The notes beneath the pieces are model-generated. The model was not told where the DNA came from, searched no databases, and saw only the letters and a list, made by a program, of their open reading frames with translations. Positions 61,854 to 64,000 of a stretch of 64,000 bases of DNA are shown here, in pieces; the first letter of the stretch is position 1; the number at the start of each line of letters is the position of its first letter. The stretch is taken from positions 4,278,001 to 4,342,000 of the forward strand of contig FSRV01000001.1 in assembly GCA_900142905.1 (NCBI GenBank). The letters are read 5' to 3'. The stretch comes from Burkholderia sp. GAS332. GTDB lineage: Bacteria; Pseudomonadota; Gammaproteobacteria; Burkholderiales; Burkholderiaceae. A program made the position numbers and the translations under genes.

Positions 61854-63338
61854 TTACCGCGAAATATCCTCCAACGCGACATCCCGCGTCTTCGGCCCAA
61901 GCGTCCCGATGGCCAGCATGACGATCACCATCGCGCCTGAAATAAACACAAACACCCCGTTCACGCCAAAGCGGTTCAAGCATCCCGCAATCACAAACGC
62001 GGAAAACATCGCCGAAATCCGGCTCCACGAATAAACAAATCCCACTGCCCTAGCCCGAATACTGGTCGGAAACAGCTCCGCCTGATATGCGTGATAGCTA
62101 TAGGAAATAATGTTGCCCGCCAGCACCAGGCACACGCCCAAGCTCACCAGCAACACCGTCTCCCGCGCCTGGCTGAACAGCAGCCCGCACACCACGTTCA
62201 CCGCCGCCATGCAGATAATCACCGTCTTTCGCTCGAAGCGGTCGGCAATCAGCATCCCCAACAACGGTCCAAGGGGCGCCGCAATCGCAATGATGCTCGC
62301 GTACATCAAACTCGTCGTGACCGTTATCCCCTGCCTGATCAGCAACGTCGGAATCCAGTTCGCGAAGCCGTAATACCCCATCGTCTGGAACACGTGGAAA
62401 ATGATCAGCATCAGCGTGCGCTTGCGATACGGCGGCACCAGCAGATCGCGAAACGCCGCACGTGCGCGCACCGGCTCAGGTAAGGCCGGCTCCGGCAAAG
62501 GCCGTCCATATTCCCGTTCGACGCGCGCTTCGAGTCGCTTCATCACCGCGTCGGCTTCCTCGATGCGGCCTTTCTGTGCGAGCCAGCGTGGGCTCTCCGG
62601 CAAACGCAGACGAATCCACCACACCACGATTGCGCCGACTACACCGGTCAGCACAACCAGACGCCAGCCGTCGAGTCCGAAGTAACGGTGCGGCACCAGC
62701 AAATACGATAGAAACGCGACGATAGGTACCGCACAGAAACCGACCGCTTGCGAAAAGGCCGACGCGCGGCCGCGCACATGCTTTGGCACCAACTCGGAGA
62801 TGTATGTACCGATCGTCACGATCTCCACGCCGATGCCAATCCCCGCGATGAAGCGCCAGAGATTGAGCCCGAGCGCCGTGTCCTGGAACGCCATGATGAT
62901 GTTGGCCGCGGTGTACCACAGCAGCGACCATGTGAAGATCGCACGCCGGCCGAAGCGGTCGGCAAGAAAACCGCATGCCGCCGTACCGATGAACAGCCCC
63001 GCGAACAACGCCGCGATGAAACTCGCCACGCCGCTGGTGCCGAACAGACCATGCGTCGTCGCGGTGAGAATGCCGCTGCGCACGAGACCCGGCGCGATAT
63101 AGCCGGAGAACATCAGGTCGTACAGTTCGAAGAAGAGGCCGAGGCTCAGCAGCATCACCAGGTGCCAGACCGAGCGCGTGGCGGGCAAGCGGTCGAGCCG
63201 CGCGGAAATACGCGCGCCGTCCAGCGCGATCTCTTCAGCGCGGCCACCCGCGGATGCGCCGGTGCCTGAGGGCAAACCACCCAGCGCGCCGGCATCGCCG
63301 ACCGCTGTCGAAAACACCGCTTGATTCGACGACTTCAT
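61854..63338 (-). CDS. MFS transporter, sugar/aromatic-acid porter type
   Basis: Inner-membrane transporter of 494 residues with 12 predicted helices and an N-terminal hydrophilic tail of about 55 residues. GFLADRFGRRAIFTWSL is the loop 2-3 signature, GRASAFSQA and LPESPRWL follow, and ADRFERKTVII is the repeat in the second half. Overall it resembles metabolite:H+ symporters for aromatic or organic acids. The ATG at 63338 follows GGAG. A large palindrome lies just upstream. It points the same way as the CoA transferase gene behind it and may share a pathway. Confidence 0.92.
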   Translation of the reverse strand: MKSSNQAVFSTAVGDAGALGGLPSGTGASAGGRAEEIALDGARISARLDRLPATRSVWHLVMLLSLGLFFELYDLMFSGYIAPGLVRSGILTATTHGLFGTSGVASFIAALFAGLFIGTAACGFLADRFGRRAIFTWSLLWYTAANIIMAFQDTALGLNLWRFIAGIGIGVEIVTIGTYISELVPKHVRGRASAFSQAVGFCAVPIVAFLSYLLVPHRYFGLDGWRLVVLTGVVGAIVVWWIRLRLPESPRWLAQKGRIEEADAVMKRLEARVEREYGRPLPEPALPEPVRARAAFRDLLVPPYRKRTLMLIIFHVFQTMGYYGFANWIPTLLIRQGITVTTSLMYASIIAIAAPLGPLLGMLIADRFERKTVIICMAAVNVVCGLLFSQARETVLLVSLGVCLVLAGNIISYSYHAYQAELFPTSIRARAVGFVYSWSRISAMFSAFVIAGCLNRFGVNGVFVFISGAMVIVMLAIGTLGPKTRDVALEDISR

Positions 63339-63356
63339 CGTCTGTCTCCATTGTCG

Positions 63357-63388
63357 ACCGGAGTTAGCGCTTCAGCGCTTACTCCGGT
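63357..63388. promoter_or_regulatory. 32-bp near-perfect palindrome
   Basis: ACCGGAGTTAGCGCT-TC-AGCGCTTACTCCGGT: 15-bp arms with one mismatch and a 2-base centre. It lies 18-50 bp upstream of the MFS start and has no T-tract. This fits an operator better than a terminator, though it also forms a strong hairpin. Confidence 0.45.
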
Positions 63389-63560
63389 CCCATGCAAAAT
63401 AGTTGCTGAGTTCCGGTCTGACGCCGGATGAGATTGATTAACTACGCTCGACGTATGGAGCGTCCGTAGGCAGGGTCGCTACGCTCAGCCATTTACGCGG
63501 GACGCCTCATAGGGCGCTGTGCGCCAGCACCTTCGCTCAACGCTTCGTCACCCGCTCCGC

Positions 63561-64000
63561 TCACGCCGCTTCTTGCGGCGCCTGCGCCACGCCGCCACCC
63601 AGCGCCACAATCTGCGTGTCGTCGTAACCCAACCCACGCAGCACGTCGGCGGTGTGCTCGCCGATCTTTGCGATCGGCTGGCGCGGCTGCAAACGCGCGC
63701 CATCCATCGAAATCGGCAACAAGGGCATCGCGGTTTCGCTTCCGTCATCGAGCGTCAGTCGCGCAAGGCCGCCGCTCTGGTTCAGATGCGGATCGTCGAA
63801 CAGGTCTTCGGGTTTCGTGATCGACGCGAACGGAATGTGATCGCGCTCAAACAACGGCACGAGTGCCGCGCCTTCGAAGCCACTCAAGGTTTCGCCAAGC
63901 GTCTTCAGCAACCATTCGCGCGCCAGCACGCGGTCGTTGTTGGTCGCGAGGCGCGGGTCGGCCAGCAGGTCGGCGCGGTCGAGGATCGCGCATAGCGCGC
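63561..64000 (-). CDS. CaiB/BaiF family CoA transferase, C-terminal part
   Basis: The last 145 or so residues of a family III CoA transferase whose start is beyond the right edge. VPLFERDHIPFASITKPEDLFDDPHLNQSGGL is the typical block near the C-terminus of this family, followed by the end region PKIGEHTADVLRGLGYD-like (here IAKIGEHTADVLRGLGYDD). These enzymes move CoA between carboxylic acids. Located 220 bp upstream of the MFS gene on the same strand, it may act on the acid imported by that protein. Confidence 0.9.
   Translation of the reverse strand, partial: ALCAILDRADLLADPRLATNNDRVLAREWLLKTLGETLSGFEGAALVPLFERDHIPFASITKPEDLFDDPHLNQSGGLARLTLDDGSETAMPLLPISMDGARLQPRQPIAKIGEHTADVLRGLGYDDTQIVALGGGVAQAPQEAA

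Noticed and set aside
1..64000. CRISPR arrays, rRNA or tRNA genes
   Set aside because: No regularly spaced repeats, rRNA segments or convincing cloverleaf were seen by eye. A dedicated scan could still find a tRNA missed here.

Overview
The window looks like GC-rich betaproteobacterial chromosome, most likely Paraburkholderia or Burkholderia. The codon bias is strongly G/C-ending. The gene families fit that group: CRP/FNR and sigma54 exopolysaccharide regulators resembling the BerA/BerB pair of B. cenocepacia, WcaJ/Wza/Wzc/Gmd/Fcl modules, and the small MAKGQ... protein. The genus is an inference from gene content. No rRNA, tRNA or CRISPR array was seen.

Region A (1 to about 16.1 kb) is one exopolysaccharide (EPS) locus that continues off the left edge. 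It has two GT4 glycosyltransferases, a secreted PslG-like glycosidase, a WbaP-type initiating transferase, a flippase, a bifunctional mannose-1-phosphate guanylyltransferase, a PAP2 phosphatase and a fused double alpha/beta hydrolase. Its apparent regulators are a CRP/FNR protein and a VpsR-like sigma54 activator.

Region B (about 16.5 to 41.1 kb) is a second EPS locus of the Wzx/Wzy type. A minus-strand block runs from a second guanylyltransferase through WcaJ, Wza (OPX), Wzc (BY-kinase), Gmd and Fcl to two glycosyltransferases. Scattered further genes give an acetyltransferase, a GMC oxidoreductase, a Wzy-like polymerase, an acyltransferase, more glycosyltransferases, a second flippase and three unrecognised envelope proteins. 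Gmd and Fcl predict GDP-L-fucose in the polymer.

Region C (41.2 to 52.6 kb) flanks B. It has an AraC regulator, two paralogous secreted GH-A-like hydrolases, a GDP-mannose Nudix hydrolase, a large secreted PIG-L deacetylase carrying lectin-like and FG-GAP-like parts, and a glycosyltransferase that is a paralogue of the one at 18.2-19.3 kb. Several enzymes are therefore duplicated across the regions (guanylyltransferase, initiating transferase, flippase, glycosyltransferase, hydrolase).

Region D (52.6 to 56.4 kb) is a metabolic module: an APC permease, a short-chain dehydrogenase and an AraC/EutR-like regulator.

Region E (about 56.4 to 61.6 kb) is a small, partly AT-richer island. It holds a structured RNA candidate (C4-like), two PAAR-like type VI secretion proteins, a GH24 muramidase overlapping a DUF1311/LprI-type inhibitor gene, two intact and one truncated OmpA-like periplasmic proteins, an integrase C-terminal remnant and a 52-bp mini-IS. 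This is the best candidate for an undescribed system: a secreted muramidase with two different kinds of putative periplasmic protection. Region F (61.6 to 64 kb) returns to housekeeping-type genes: a small basic protein, an MFS transporter and a partial CaiB-type CoA transferase.
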